Source: ZC4RG29 sp032907565
GTDB taxonomy: Bacteria; Bacteroidota; Bacteroidia; Cytophagales; Cyclobacteriaceae
Direction: 5' to 3'
NCBI GenBank assembly: GCA_032907565.1
Contig: JAJJPK010000168.1
Span: 24,094 to 88,093 of the forward strand
DNA length: 64,000 nucleotides
The notes under the pieces were generated by a model that made no database searches, was not told where the DNA came from, and saw only the letters and a list, made by a program, of their open reading frames with translations. Shown here piece by piece: positions 9,526 through 18,804 of this stretch (positions are counted from its first letter, which is position 1; each line of letters opens with the position of its first letter). The translations under genes and the position numbers were made by a program.

Positions 9526-9978
9526 ATGAGCTTAAAGGAACGGATTGATGCCGACATCAAAAAGGCCATGCTGGCGAAAAATAAGGGCGAATTGGATGCC
9601 CTCCGCAGCATCAAATCCCTGATCCTGCTGGCTGAAACCGAAAAGGGGAGCAAGGGGGAGCTCACGGCCGACGCCGAAGCAAAGCTGCTGATGAAAGCAG
9701 CGAAGCAACGCCGGGAGTCGGCTGATATTTTTCTGGCCCAGTCGCGGCAGGATCTTGCAGACCGTGAACTGTTCCAACTAGAGATCATAAATCGTTACCT
9801 CCCTCAGCAACTGTCAGAAGCTGAGTTGCGAAAAGAGCTGGAGCGCATTATCGGCGAGGTCGGCGCGTCCGGACCCCAGGACATGGGTAAGGTGATGGGT
9901 GCAGCCACAAAACAATTGGCCGGGCGGGCTGACGGTAAGGCTATTTCCGCTGTGGTGAAGGAACTGCTCTCCTCTTGA
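9526..9978 (+). CDS. GatB/YqeY domain-containing protein
   Basis: A 150-residue helical protein of the YqeY family, equivalent to the tRNA-binding tail of the amidotransferase subunit GatB. Visible motifs are an N-terminal LKERIDADIKKAMLAKNKGEL helix pair and the C-terminal PQDMGKVMGAATKQLAGRAD typical of the family. The ATG at 9526 gives the usual length. Its last codons overlap the TTG start of the CvpA gene (TTGA), so the two are probably translationally coupled. The precise role of stand-alone YqeY proteins is not settled. Confidence 0.92.
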   Translation: MSLKERIDADIKKAMLAKNKGELDALRSIKSLILLAETEKGSKGELTADAEAKLLMKAAKQRRESADIFLAQSRQDLADRELFQLEIINRYLPQQLSEAELRKELERIIGEVGASGPQDMGKVMGAATKQLAGRADGKAISAVVKELLSS

Positions 9979-10469
9979 GCTGGCCGGATATCATACTCGG
10001 GATCATCATACTGTCAGGAGCCATCAGCGGCTACCGCGAAGGGTTCCTGATGACCGCCATTTCCCTGGTGGCAATTATACTGGGAATTCTGGGGGGCTTC
10101 ATGTTGCTTGGAAAAGCAATGCTAATGCTGGATTCGAATTTCCAGATCGACCAAAGCGTTCTTCCCTATGTGGCTTTTGCTGTCGTATTCGTGCTTATCG
10201 TCGTGCTCGTCTCCTGGATCGGCGGGTTGCTGCGGGATACCGTGCGGCACACGTTTCTGGGGGGCGTTGACCAGGCAGTTGGGGCAATTATCGGAATGGT
10301 GAAAACGGCGTTCATGCTCAGCGTTACCTTCTGGATTCTCAATGCCCTTAAGGTTGACATTGCCGATTGGTTCGCCTCATCGCGGCTGTACGCGATAATT
10401 GAGGATTTTGCCCCACTGGTGGCGGGCTGGATCGGCAAGCTTATTCCTGCCTTCCGGAGTGTCTTTTGA
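9975..10469 (+). CDS. CvpA family membrane protein
   Basis: The 164-residue protein has four hydrophobic segments and the family N-terminus WPDIILGIIILSGAISGYREG, in which the Gly-Tyr-Arg-x-Gly turn is typical of CvpA. Family members are inner-membrane proteins linked to colicin V production and envelope stress tolerance; the molecular mechanism is unclear. It starts at TTG within a TTGA overlap with the preceding gene. About 70 T-rich bases follow before the alpha/beta hydrolase gene. Confidence 0.87.
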   Translation: MSWPDIILGIIILSGAISGYREGFLMTAISLVAIILGILGGFMLLGKAMLMLDSNFQIDQSVLPYVAFAVVFVLIVVLVSWIGGLLRDTVRHTFLGGVDQAVGAIIGMVKTAFMLSVTFWILNALKVDIADWFASSRLYAIIEDFAPLVAGWIGKLIPAFRSVF

Positions 10470-10540
10470 GACAGCGGAGCGCATTTTTTGGATGGTATTT
10501 GGTATTTTTTGTTTTTTTAACGGGATAACTCCGGAGAAAG

Positions 10541-11326
10541 ATGGGCTTGGTAGTCAAGGAATCGGATCGTTTTAAGTTTGTCGATGAAGGCAGCGGTCCC
10601 GTGCTGTTGCTGCTGCACGGGTTGTTTGGAGCGCTTAGTAACTGGGAGGGAGTAGTCGAGCGGTTTTCCTCGAAATTCCGTGTGGTGATCCCCATGCTGC
10701 CCATTTATGAAATGCCCATCAAAGACGCCGGTCTGGACGGTCTTACCACATTCCTGGAGGATTTTGTGTCGTTCATGGATTTACGTGATATCGTTCTCAT
10801 GGGAAACAGCCTGGGCGGCCACATCGCCCTCATGTATACCCTACGAAACGGCGACAAGGTCAAACGCCTGATATTGACAGGCAGTTCGGGGCTGTTTGAA
10901 GATTCCATGGGCGGATCCTATCCGAAACGCGGGAACTACGAATATGTGAAAGAGCGCGTTGCATATACATTTTATAATCCAGATGTCGCGACAAAAGAAC
11001 TCGTTGACGAGGTTTTTGAAACCACCCGGAACATTCCCAAATGCATGCGCATTGTGGCGATTGCGAAATCCGCGCAGCGAAACAATCTCGCGAATGAAAT
11101 CAAGGACATAACCGTGCCGACGCTGTTGGTTTGGGGACTCAACGACACCATCACGCCGCCCATGGTGGCCCATGAATTTGGGCGACTTATTCCCAATTCG
11201 GAGCTAAGGTTCATCGACCAGTGTTGCCATGCCCCCATGATGGAGCACCCGGACCGATTTAACGAAATTGTGGAAGGATTTTTGTTAGATTTAAGCGACA
11301 ACTCATCCCACCACCATGATCGCTGA
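10541..11326 (+). CDS. alpha/beta hydrolase
   Basis: A 261-residue alpha/beta-hydrolase. The oxyanion-hole region LLLLHGLFG lies near residue 22, the nucleophile elbow GNSLGG near residue 88, the acid in WGLNDTITPP and the histidine in CCHAPMMEHP near the C-terminus. There is no signal peptide, so it is probably cytoplasmic. The substrate cannot be inferred. Its 3' end overlaps the CBS-domain gene by 11 bases. The order hydrolase-CBS-NAD kinase-DUF6089-uppS recurs in Bacteroidota, to my knowledge. Confidence 0.88.
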   Translation: MGLVVKESDRFKFVDEGSGPVLLLLHGLFGALSNWEGVVERFSSKFRVVIPMLPIYEMPIKDAGLDGLTTFLEDFVSFMDLRDIVLMGNSLGGHIALMYTLRNGDKVKRLILTGSSGLFEDSMGGSYPKRGNYEYVKERVAYTFYNPDVATKELVDEVFETTRNIPKCMRIVAIAKSAQRNNLANEIKDITVPTLLVWGLNDTITPPMVAHEFGRLIPNSELRFIDQCCHAPMMEHPDRFNEIVEGFLLDLSDNSSHHHDR

Positions 11327-11981
11327 AGACCTCATAAACCATATGATCCCTCCTCTCAAAGGAACGGATGACGCACACAAGGCGATCGTCTGGATGGAGG
11401 AATTCCGGGTGAATCATTTGCCAGTGGTGGAAGACAACAAGCTTTTGGGATTTATTTCAGAAGAGATCATCCTCGAAGCGAACGACATTGAAAAGCCTGT
11501 TAAATCGTTCGACCTCATCGGACAACGTTGTCACGTGGGCCTGGATGCCCACTTCTATGATATTTTGAAAGTGGCAGCCGAGAACAAGCTTCAACTTGTT
11601 GCTGTGCTCAACGAAGATCAAACGTACTGCGGTGTAATCACTGTGCAGGATACGCTGACTTCCTTCGCCCAAACAGCAGCCGTGCAACTTCCCGGAGGAA
11701 TCCTAGTGATCTCCCTTCCACTTGTTGACTACTCGCTTGCTGAGATCAGCAGGCTCATTGAAGAGAATCACGCGAAGGTGCTTAGCAGTATTGTGAAAGA
11801 AGATCCGCTCGACCCAGGTAAGATCCGCCTAACCCTGAAGATCAACGAACTTGATTTGTCGCGAATAGTCGCCACCCTGGAGCGATTTGGATACAAGGTC
11901 ATTGGACGCTACCAGGAAACCAAACCCATCGCCAGCGAAAAAGAGCGCATTGACATGCTGCTGCGCTACCTCGATATTTAG
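11316..11981 (+). CDS. CBS-domain protein with ACT-like C-terminus
   Basis: Two CBS motifs occupy residues ~1-130: a first unit with EEFRVNHLPVVEDNKLLGFIS, and a second with VLNEDQTYCGVITVQDTL. The remaining part, with ILVISLPLVDYSLAEISRLI and the C-terminal IVATLERFGYKVIG, looks like an ACT-type ligand-binding fold. CBS pairs usually sense adenosine nucleotides. It overlaps the hydrolase gene and precedes NAD kinase by 47 bases, so a nucleotide-sensing role near NADP synthesis is possible but unproven. Confidence 0.85.
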   Translation: MIAEDLINHMIPPLKGTDDAHKAIVWMEEFRVNHLPVVEDNKLLGFISEEIILEANDIEKPVKSFDLIGQRCHVGLDAHFYDILKVAAENKLQLVAVLNEDQTYCGVITVQDTLTSFAQTAAVQLPGGILVISLPLVDYSLAEISRLIEENHAKVLSSIVKEDPLDPGKIRLTLKINELDLSRIVATLERFGYKVIGRYQETKPIASEKERIDMLLRYLDI

Positions 11982-12028
11982 TATCTTGGCGCGATTTACC
12001 TCCACTTACGATCTAACACTCCCAACTC

Positions 12029-12904
12029 ATGAGGATTGGTGTACATGGTAAGGACTTTACACGCCAATCAGCGCCCTTTATTGAACAGATTCTGGAACGC
12101 CTAACCAGGGAGAAGGTTGATATCGTTGTCTCCTCCCGCTTTCAGAAAAATCTGCGACTTGCTCAGTTCAGAAAATTCAAATTCCAAACCTATGAGCCTG
12201 GCGACAGCCTTCGCAAAATGGACTTGTTCTTCAGCCTCGGCGGTGACGGCACGCTGCTGGAGTCGGTCACGCACGTAGGCAAGACTGGAATACCCATATT
12301 CGGGATTAACACGGGTCGCCTGGGGTTCCTCGCAACGGTGGGTCGCGAAGAGATCGACGAGGCGATGGACCTGATCTTCAAAAAGGAGTATGACATTGAC
12401 GAGCGTGTGCTGCTCAGCCTGCATTCCGACCGTGACCTCTTTGGTGGCTCCGCGTATGCGTTAAACGATTTCACACTGGTGAGAAAAGACAGTTCGTCAA
12501 TGATTACGGTGCACACGTTCATCGATGGCGAGTTCCTGAATTCTTATTGGGCCGACGGCATCATCGTCGCCACGCCGACCGGCTCCACCGGCTATTCGCT
12601 GAGCTGCGGCGGGCCGCTCGTATTTCCGGGTACAGAATGCTTCATTGTTACCCCTGTTAGCCCCCACAATCTGACCGTTCGGCCTATCGTGGTGCCCGAT
12701 GCATCCGAGATCACCTTCCGGGTGGAAGGCAGGAGCAAGAAATTCATTGTTTCGCTGGATTCCCGAATGGAGACAGTCGACGAAACCGTCAAATTGATGG
12801 TCAAAAAGGCAAATATTCGGATCAATTTGGTCCAACTACGCGGGCAACATTACTTCAAGACCCTCCGCCAAAAGTTGAACTGGGGACTGGAGGCGAGGAA
12901 TTGA
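12029..12904 (+). CDS. nadK: NAD kinase
   Basis: Phosphorylates NAD to NADP using ATP or polyphosphate. The protein (291 residues) shows the invariant GGDG at residues 71-74 inside FFSLGGDGTLLESV, the loop FGINTGRLGFLATV, and the second signature TPTGSTGYSLSCGGP. These leave little doubt. The ATG at 12029 follows a 47-base gap after the CBS gene. A TATTTTTG box just after its stop begins a new transcription start candidate for the DUF6089 genes. Confidence 0.97.
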   Translation: MRIGVHGKDFTRQSAPFIEQILERLTREKVDIVVSSRFQKNLRLAQFRKFKFQTYEPGDSLRKMDLFFSLGGDGTLLESVTHVGKTGIPIFGINTGRLGFLATVGREEIDEAMDLIFKKEYDIDERVLLSLHSDRDLFGGSAYALNDFTLVRKDSSSMITVHTFIDGEFLNSYWADGIIVATPTGSTGYSLSCGGPLVFPGTECFIVTPVSPHNLTVRPIVVPDASEITFRVEGRSKKFIVSLDSRMETVDETVKLMVKKANIRINLVQLRGQHYFKTLRQKLNWGLEARN

Positions 12905-12913
12905 AAAGTTTGC

Positions 12914-12921
12914 TATTTTTG
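12914..12921 (+). promoter_or_regulatory. candidate -7 box upstream of the DUF6089 gene
   Basis: TATTTTTG matches TAnnTTTG, 37 bases before the ATG at 12959 and just after the nadK stop. No convincing -33 TTTG is visible at the usual spacing, so the call is tentative. Confidence 0.3.
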
Positions 12922-12958
12922 TAGTTTACGGTTCATTGCGTACCCATTTTTTTTCGCT

Positions 12959-14017
12959 ATGAGAATATTCGTTCAGGTGGCCGCCGTGCTCTTCCTCTCC
13001 AGCCTCTTTTTTGAAGCCACCGCCCAAATGAGTCGCCGCGACATCAAGCGCAATAACATTCGGATGATGAAGTTTCGCGGTAAGAAGCAGGGATTTCCCG
13101 AGGCTAATCGCTACAACTCGATTGACATCACACTCAATGCGCTGAACTATTACGGTGATCTCTCTCCCAAACCAAGCAAGCTCAGTACAGACTTCGGTTT
13201 CACCAAGCCTGCCGTAGGTATCGCCTATACGCAACGACTGGGGCCCAGGTTCTCGCTGCGAAGTTCCTTCATGTATGGGTCGCTGCAGGGATCGGACGCC
13301 GAGTCGGCGAACCGAAACGATACAGAGAACGGTGTGTTCCGTTACCAGCGCAACCTCTCGTTTAGAAACCGGATCAAGGAGCTCTCGGTAGTCGGCGTCT
13401 TTGACCTGTATGAAAATCACAACACGTACATCAGCCGGGTGCGATGGACGCCTTATGGTTATATCGGAGCATCGGTATTTCATCATAATCCGCAGGCCAA
13501 GGTGCCGGAAAGGAGCCTGAGCGGTGTCCCTTTTGAAAATGCAGGGGAATGGGTAGACCTGGTCGATTTGGGTACGGAAGGACAACACGCTACGCTTCAG
13601 GAAGGCGATGTGAATTACGGCATCAAACCCTACAATAATTTTCAGATCTCAATACCTTTTGGCGTTGGCGTTCGTTTTCGACTAAACGAAATCATGGACC
13701 TTTCAGCTGAGTTTGGCCTGCGATATACGTTTACCGACTATCTTGACGACGTGAGCGGCAACTATGTCGACCTGGGTGTGTTTGGCGGGGATGAGCTGGC
13801 CAGGTCGCTTTCGTATCGCGGGTACGAGTTGGGATCCACCAATACGCTTACCTATGTTGGGCGTGACGGAAGATCGTACACAGTAATTCGGGGGTACGGC
13901 CAGGAGTCGCGCGACAACATGCGGGGCAACAGCAACGACAATGATCTCTTCACCGTCACCACGGTCCGGCTCAGCTATATCGTCGGCAAGACCTTTAATC
14001 GCGCTAAATTCCGATAA
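12959..14017 (+). CDS. secreted DUF6089-like outer-membrane beta-barrel protein
   Basis: 352 residues starting with a signal peptide (MRIFVQVAAVLFLSSLFFEATAQ), followed by alternating aromatic beta-strand segments such as SIDITLNALNYYGDLSPK and LRYTFTDYLDDVSGNY. These resemble the DUF6089/PorG family and closely parallel the next gene (YFGDLS/YTGDLV and DYLDDVSG/DYLDNLSD segments). I infer tandem paralogues, this one with a ~120-residue insertion of charged loops. The stop and the next start overlap by one base (TAATG). Likely outer membrane; exact job unknown, possibly accessory to type IX secretion. Confidence 0.82.
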   Translation: MRIFVQVAAVLFLSSLFFEATAQMSRRDIKRNNIRMMKFRGKKQGFPEANRYNSIDITLNALNYYGDLSPKPSKLSTDFGFTKPAVGIAYTQRLGPRFSLRSSFMYGSLQGSDAESANRNDTENGVFRYQRNLSFRNRIKELSVVGVFDLYENHNTYISRVRWTPYGYIGASVFHHNPQAKVPERSLSGVPFENAGEWVDLVDLGTEGQHATLQEGDVNYGIKPYNNFQISIPFGVGVRFRLNEIMDLSAEFGLRYTFTDYLDDVSGNYVDLGVFGGDELARSLSYRGYELGSTNTLTYVGRDGRSYTVIRGYGQESRDNMRGNSNDNDLFTVTTVRLSYIVGKTFNRAKFR

Positions 14018-14697
14018 TGCGGTTCAACCTGTTCCTGGCCCTTGGCCTTTCAGTATGTCTGGTGAATGTATCGTGGGCCCAGCGCTCGGAGATCGGCTTT
14101 GGCCTGGGCACGTTCAACTATACGGGTGATCTCGTTCGCACGTATGACTTTTCATTTTCCCGGCCGGCAGCTACGGTCTTCTACCGGTCAAACCTATCCA
14201 AGGTCGTGAGTTTTCGAGCCGGCATGACTGGAGGTTTTCTCGGAGCGAGCGACCGCAAACCGATCGATGCGTTTGCAGAGCGGCGCGATGCCTCGTTCGA
14301 TGTTTTTCTCCTGGAGGTTTCAACCGTGATGGAGTACCATTTCCTGAACTGGCGTGACGAGAAGTTCCTCCACCGGTTTTCGCCCTACATGTTTGGCGGA
14401 TTGGCCTTATTCGGTATCTCCGGCAATGAGGATAAACCTGCGGAATACAGCAATGTGCAGGCTGCCGTTCCCCTGGGCGTCGGCGTAAAGTATATCCTAA
14501 ATCCGAAATGGTACCTGGCCCTGGAATTTGGTCTGCGGAAGACGTTTTACGACTATCTGGACAACCTTTCAGACGAAGATACCGGGGTCAAGAACTATCA
14601 ATACGCGAATCCTTTCGACAAAGACAACTATTTTTTCCTGGGGATAACGCTTACCAGGACGTTCTATGACATCCCCTGCCCCTCCAGTCCGTATTGA
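14017..14697 (+). CDS. porG: DUF6089 protein, PorG-like type IX secretion component
   Basis: 226 residues with a signal peptide ending near VNVSWAQ, then a small beta-barrel pattern: EIGFGLGTFNYTGDLVRTY, PYMFGGLALFGISG, YLALEFGLRKTFYDYLDNLSD and a C-terminal NYFFLGITLTRTFY. PorG of Porphyromonas gingivalis is a DUF6089 outer-membrane protein of the type IX secretion system, and its gene commonly sits upstream of uppS-bamA, as here. The symbol rests on family and synteny; no other type IX gene is in the window. Overlaps the preceding paralogue by one base. Confidence 0.72.
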   Translation: MRFNLFLALGLSVCLVNVSWAQRSEIGFGLGTFNYTGDLVRTYDFSFSRPAATVFYRSNLSKVVSFRAGMTGGFLGASDRKPIDAFAERRDASFDVFLLEVSTVMEYHFLNWRDEKFLHRFSPYMFGGLALFGISGNEDKPAEYSNVQAAVPLGVGVKYILNPKWYLALEFGLRKTFYDYLDNLSDEDTGVKNYQYANPFDKDNYFFLGITLTRTFYDIPCPSSPY

Positions 14698-14767
14698 CCG
14701 CGCTCTTCGGGCCGGGCCGGTACTTGAGTTATCCGGAGAATACCTGAATGGTTTCCCGGAAATACGC

Positions 14768-14775
14768 TAATTTTG
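14768..14775 (+). promoter_or_regulatory. candidate -7 box of the uppS-bamA-skp genes
   Basis: TAATTTTG matches TAnnTTTG and ends eight bases before the uppS ATG at 14784, predicting a very short leader. A TTTC lies about 16 bases upstream as a poor -33 match. Confidence 0.35.
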
Positions 14776-14783
14776 CACCCTCT

Positions 14784-15536
14784 ATGGCGTCCTATAAGGA
14801 ACTGATCGACCAAAACAGGCTGCCTCGTCACATCGCCGTAATCATGGACGGGAACGGCAGATGGGCGAAGCGGAAGGGCGCCATGCGGATCTTTGGCCAC
14901 AAAAACGCGGTGCAGGCCGTCAGAGAAGTAACGGAGGCCTGTGGCGAACTGGGCGTGAAATACCTTACGCTGTATGCCTTTTCCACGGAGAACTGGAGTC
15001 GTCCCAAGGAGGAGGTGGAGGGCCTTATGGAGCTCCTGGTAAGCACGCTGAAGCAGGAAATTGACCGCCTCATGGAGAACCAGGTTCGGCTCATCACCGT
15101 CGGGGAGCTGTCGGACCTACCGCCGGAGTGCCAGGCTAACCTCCAATGGGCCATAGAACAAACCCGCAACAATACGGGCCTGACGCTCAATATCGCCCTC
15201 AGCTACAGTGGCCGTTGGGAGATCATCCAGGCCGTGAAATCGCTGGTAAAGGACGTTCAGAGCGGCAAGATTGACGAAAAGGACATTTCGGACCGTGTGT
15301 TCGAAAACTATTTGCAGGCGCCCGGCATCCCAGATCCGGAGCTCCTCATCCGTACAAGTGGTGAAATGCGTGTCAGCAATTTTTTGCTGTGGCAGATCGC
15401 CTATACGGAACTGTACATCACGCCGACGTTATGGCCCGATTTCAGAAAGGAACACCTGTACGAGGCAGTGTGGTCGTATCAGCAACGCGAGAGGAGATTC
15501 GGTAAGACAAGTGAACAATTGAATCCGGTAAGCTAG
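14784..15536 (+). CDS. uppS: isoprenyl transferase (undecaprenyl diphosphate synthase)
   Basis: Adds cis-isoprene units from IPP to FPP to make the undecaprenyl carrier for cell-wall and LPS synthesis. The 250-residue product has the family signature IAVIMDGNGRWAK with catalytic D22, the segment LTLYAFSTENWSRP, and the C-terminal DPELLIRTSGEMRVSNFLLWQ and TPTLWPDFR. I use the ATG at 14784; an in-frame ATG at 14748 would add 12 residues and lie upstream of the -7 box. BamA follows after one base. Confidence 0.96.
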   Translation: MASYKELIDQNRLPRHIAVIMDGNGRWAKRKGAMRIFGHKNAVQAVREVTEACGELGVKYLTLYAFSTENWSRPKEEVEGLMELLVSTLKQEIDRLMENQVRLITVGELSDLPPECQANLQWAIEQTRNNTGLTLNIALSYSGRWEIIQAVKSLVKDVQSGKIDEKDISDRVFENYLQAPGIPDPELLIRTSGEMRVSNFLLWQIAYTELYITPTLWPDFRKEHLYEAVWSYQQRERRFGKTSEQLNPVS

Positions 15537-15537
15537 A

Positions 15538-18249
15538 ATGAAGCGATTTCTACTCTTGTTGCTCCTCGCCGTGGTGGTGACGGATTCGCAGGCCCAGTTC
15601 CGCAGGAGAGATCGTGTACCCCCACCGCAAACCGACAATCGACTGAACTATGCCAACCCTGCCGAATACGTCATCGGCGGCATCTCGGTGGAAGGGTTGA
15701 ACATCCTCGACGAAAATGCCATCATCTCCCTCACCGGATTAAGAGTAGGCGACAAGATCAAAATCCCGGGCGACGCTATCTCGGGCGCCATCAGAAAACT
15801 CTGGAAACACGGCCTGGTAGGTGACGTCACTATTTCAGTCGACCGGATCGAAGGTGAAAACGTATTTCTTAAGATCGTGCTGTCGGAACGCCCCCGACTC
15901 ACCAGCTATTACTTCGTGGGGATTTCAAAAGGGAAGGAGAGCGCGCTGAAAGAAGATCTTGACCTGATCCGGGGAAGGATCGTCAACGATGCTATGCTGC
16001 GCAACACCGAGCTCGCCGTACGCAAGCACTTCATCAAGAAGGGTTATTTGAATACGGAAGTGAAGATCATACAGGAGTCGGATACCCTGGCCCGGGAAGG
16101 GATGCGCCTGAGGATTGTCGTGAATCCGAAATCCAAAGTTAAGATCAACAGCATCGACATCTACGGCAACGAAAATATTCCCGACAGCAAGATCAAAAAG
16201 AAGATGAAGGGTACGCATGAACGTGCCGGAATCTTCCTTCACCGCACGCTCATATCCGAGTTGCTGGCACGGAAGCCCTCCGATTACCTGGAGCCGAAGA
16301 AGAAGACAAGCTGGATGGAAGCCCGCGAGTTCCTTAACAAGAACATCCGGCTCAACATATTCAACTCGTCGAAATTCATCCAGGCCGACTACGAAGAAGA
16401 CAAGAAAAAGGTCATCGCCTTCTACAATTCGAGAGGCTATCGCGATGCAGAGATTATAGCCGACACAGTATACAATCACGACGACCGGACCATCAACCTG
16501 GAAATGAAGGTGTACGAAGGTCCCAAGTACTACTTCCGCAACATTTACTGGACCGGAAACTACATTCACACCGATCGCACACTGAACGCTATCCTGGGCA
16601 TTAAGAAGGGCGACGTGTACGATCGCGAACTGCTTCAACGCAAGATCACGTTCAACCCCAAGGGCGCCGACATCAGTGGTCTCTACATGGACGACGGCTA
16701 CCTGTTCTTCCGCATCCAGCCTTATGAAGTGGCTATCGCCGGCGACTCGATCGATGTGGAGATGCGCATTTCAGAAGGCGAACAGGCCACCATCAACCAG
16801 GTCACGATTACGGGTAATGAACGCACCAGCGACCACGTGATCCGCCGCGAACTTCGAACTATCCCGGGTAGAAAGTTCAGCCGCTCTGATATCATTCGCA
16901 CCCAACAATCGCTTGCGCAGCTCGGCTACTTCAATCCAGAATCGATCAGCCAGAACCTCGTACCCAATCCGGCAAACGGTACCGTTGACATCGAATGGTC
17001 GGTTGAAGAACAGTCCAATGACCAGATCGAACTTTCCGGCGGATGGGGCGGCTACTATGGCTTTGTAGGTACACTGGGTCTTACCTTCAATAACTTCTCC
17101 ATACGCAACATACCGGATCGCTCCAAGTGGCGGCCCCTTCCTGTTGGTGACGGACAACGTCTCTCGCTGCGTATGCAGGCCAACGGTAAGGCGTATCAAA
17201 ACTACGGTTTCTCCTTCACCGAGCCCTGGCTGGGTGGACGCAAGCCGCAGTCGTTCTCTGTAAGCTTTAACAGCTCCATTCAACGCGCATTCTACTACGG
17301 CTTCCAGGCGGAAGTAAACGATGCGCAAAAGTTAAGCGTGCTGAATTTCTCCGTTGGCCTGGGCCGATTGCTGGAATGGCCTGACAACTATTTTACGCTG
17401 TCAAACTCCCTCTCGTACACCAAATACTCGCTGCACGATTATCCGGTTGGCATTGGCTTTTCCAACGGAGACGCTAACAGCATCACGCTGAATACAACGC
17501 TTTCGCGAAGGAGTACCGGTGACCCGCGGTATCCGACAGAAGGATCCGAGATATCGCTGAGCGTTTCGTTGACGCCGCCGTTCTCGTTGTGGCGTGACCT
17601 GAACTACAACGACTACGACCCCGAAGACCCGGCTGCCGTTGAGGCTTTCAACCAACAGAAGTTCAAATGGATCGAGTATCATAAGTGGATGTTCGATGCC
17701 AAGTACTACCTGCCTCTCGATAACAAGAAAAAGCTCGTGCTTGAGGCCAAGGCGCACTTCGGATTCATTGGTTCGTATTCAAAGAAGTACGGCATCGGTC
17801 CGTTCGAACGATTCTTCATGGGTGGTGCAGGACTGGCAGGTGGCATTGGCTCGTTTGTACTCGGTCAGGAGATCATTGGCTTAAGGGGTTACGAAGACAA
17901 TCTGGTTACGCCGCCATTATACGCCCGGTACGGAAAAGAGGCACCCAGGGAAACTCAAGGAGGAATCGTTTATGATAAACTTGGGCTGGAATTGCGATAC
18001 CCCGTAACCACAGGTAACGCTGCTACCATCTACGGGTTCATTTTTACGGAGGCCGGGGGCAACTGGGGTAATTATGAAGAATTTAATCCGTTTAAGCTGT
18101 ACAAATCGGCAGGCGCCGGGGTTCGGCTGTTCATGCCGGCTTTTGGGCTGATCGGACTGAACTGGGCCTACGGCTTTGACAGGCTGCCATTTTCGGAAGA
18201 TATCAGCGGCTCGCAGTTCCACTTTACGATCGGCCAACAACTCAGGTAA
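15538..18249 (+). CDS. bamA: outer-membrane protein assembly factor BamA
   Basis: Omp85-family insertase that folds beta-barrels into the outer membrane. The 903 residues are longer than E. coli BamA, as usual in Bacteroidota. A signal peptide (cleavage near TDSQAQ) is followed by POTRA repeats through about residue 490; the phrase INSIDIYGNENIPDSKIKKKM near residue 203 and VTITGNERTSDHVIRREL near 423 are typical POTRA strands. The C-terminal barrel includes GQEIIGLRGYEDN and ends FHFTIGQQLR. Strongly coupled to uppS upstream and two Skp genes downstream. Confidence 0.96.
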   Translation: MKRFLLLLLLAVVVTDSQAQFRRRDRVPPPQTDNRLNYANPAEYVIGGISVEGLNILDENAIISLTGLRVGDKIKIPGDAISGAIRKLWKHGLVGDVTISVDRIEGENVFLKIVLSERPRLTSYYFVGISKGKESALKEDLDLIRGRIVNDAMLRNTELAVRKHFIKKGYLNTEVKIIQESDTLAREGMRLRIVVNPKSKVKINSIDIYGNENIPDSKIKKKMKGTHERAGIFLHRTLISELLARKPSDYLEPKKKTSWMEAREFLNKNIRLNIFNSSKFIQADYEEDKKKVIAFYNSRGYRDAEIIADTVYNHDDRTINLEMKVYEGPKYYFRNIYWTGNYIHTDRTLNAILGIKKGDVYDRELLQRKITFNPKGADISGLYMDDGYLFFRIQPYEVAIAGDSIDVEMRISEGEQATINQVTITGNERTSDHVIRRELRTIPGRKFSRSDIIRTQQSLAQLGYFNPESISQNLVPNPANGTVDIEWSVEEQSNDQIELSGGWGGYYGFVGTLGLTFNNFSIRNIPDRSKWRPLPVGDGQRLSLRMQANGKAYQNYGFSFTEPWLGGRKPQSFSVSFNSSIQRAFYYGFQAEVNDAQKLSVLNFSVGLGRLLEWPDNYFTLSNSLSYTKYSLHDYPVGIGFSNGDANSITLNTTLSRRSTGDPRYPTEGSEISLSVSLTPPFSLWRDLNYNDYDPEDPAAVEAFNQQKFKWIEYHKWMFDAKYYLPLDNKKKLVLEAKAHFGFIGSYSKKYGIGPFERFFMGGAGLAGGIGSFVLGQEIIGLRGYEDNLVTPPLYARYGKEAPRETQGGIVYDKLGLELRYPVTTGNAATIYGFIFTEAGGNWGNYEEFNPFKLYKSAGAGVRLFMPAFGLIGLNWAYGFDRLPFSEDISGSQFHFTIGQQLR

Positions 18250-18251
18250 CC

Positions 18252-18788
18252 ATGCGGACTTGTTTTATTGCATTATTTTTCCTCTTTTTCGGCCTGACTT
18301 TTGTACAGGCTCAGAGGTTCGGATATATCGATTCGGATTACATCCTAAACAAAATGCCCGAATACCGGGAGGCGCAGAGCGAGATCAACCTGCTTGCGCA
18401 AGGTTGGGAGAAGGAAATCCAGGAAATGTCGAAAGGCATTGATGCGATGTACGCTGAATTGGAAGCTGAGCGCGTCCTTCTGACAGAGGAAATGCGAAAC
18501 GAGCGCATGGCAGCTATCCGAAAGAAGGAAGACGAATTGAAACAATATCAGAATAAGGTATTCGGGTTCGACGGCCTTTTCTTCCTGAAAAAGAATGAAC
18601 TGGTCAAGCCGGTGATGGATAAAGTCTGGGATGCCGCGGAGAAGGTCGCGAAGCAGAATAACCTTGCGATTGTTTTTGATAAATCGAGCCAACTCGTCAT
18701 GATCTATACAGATCCGCGGTACGACTATACCGATTTCGTCCTTGATGAACTCGGCCTGGGCGACCCGAACGATGTCATAAAGAACTAA
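18252..18788 (+). CDS. OmpH/Skp-family periplasmic chaperone, first copy
   Basis: 178 residues: signal peptide ending at FVQAQ, then RFGYIDSDYILNKMPEYREAQ, the typical Skp start, a long coiled-coil section (residues ~45-140) and a short C-terminal strand region AIVFDKSSQLVMIYTDP. Skp trimers hold unfolded outer-membrane proteins in transit to BamA, which is encoded two bases upstream. The tail YDYTDFVLDELGLGDP is shared in outline with the second copy. Confidence 0.92.
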   Translation: MRTCFIALFFLFFGLTFVQAQRFGYIDSDYILNKMPEYREAQSEINLLAQGWEKEIQEMSKGIDAMYAELEAERVLLTEEMRNERMAAIRKKEDELKQYQNKVFGFDGLFFLKKNELVKPVMDKVWDAAEKVAKQNNLAIVFDKSSQLVMIYTDPRYDYTDFVLDELGLGDPNDVIKN

Positions 18789-18804
18789 ACTTGAAACTGA
18801 GATA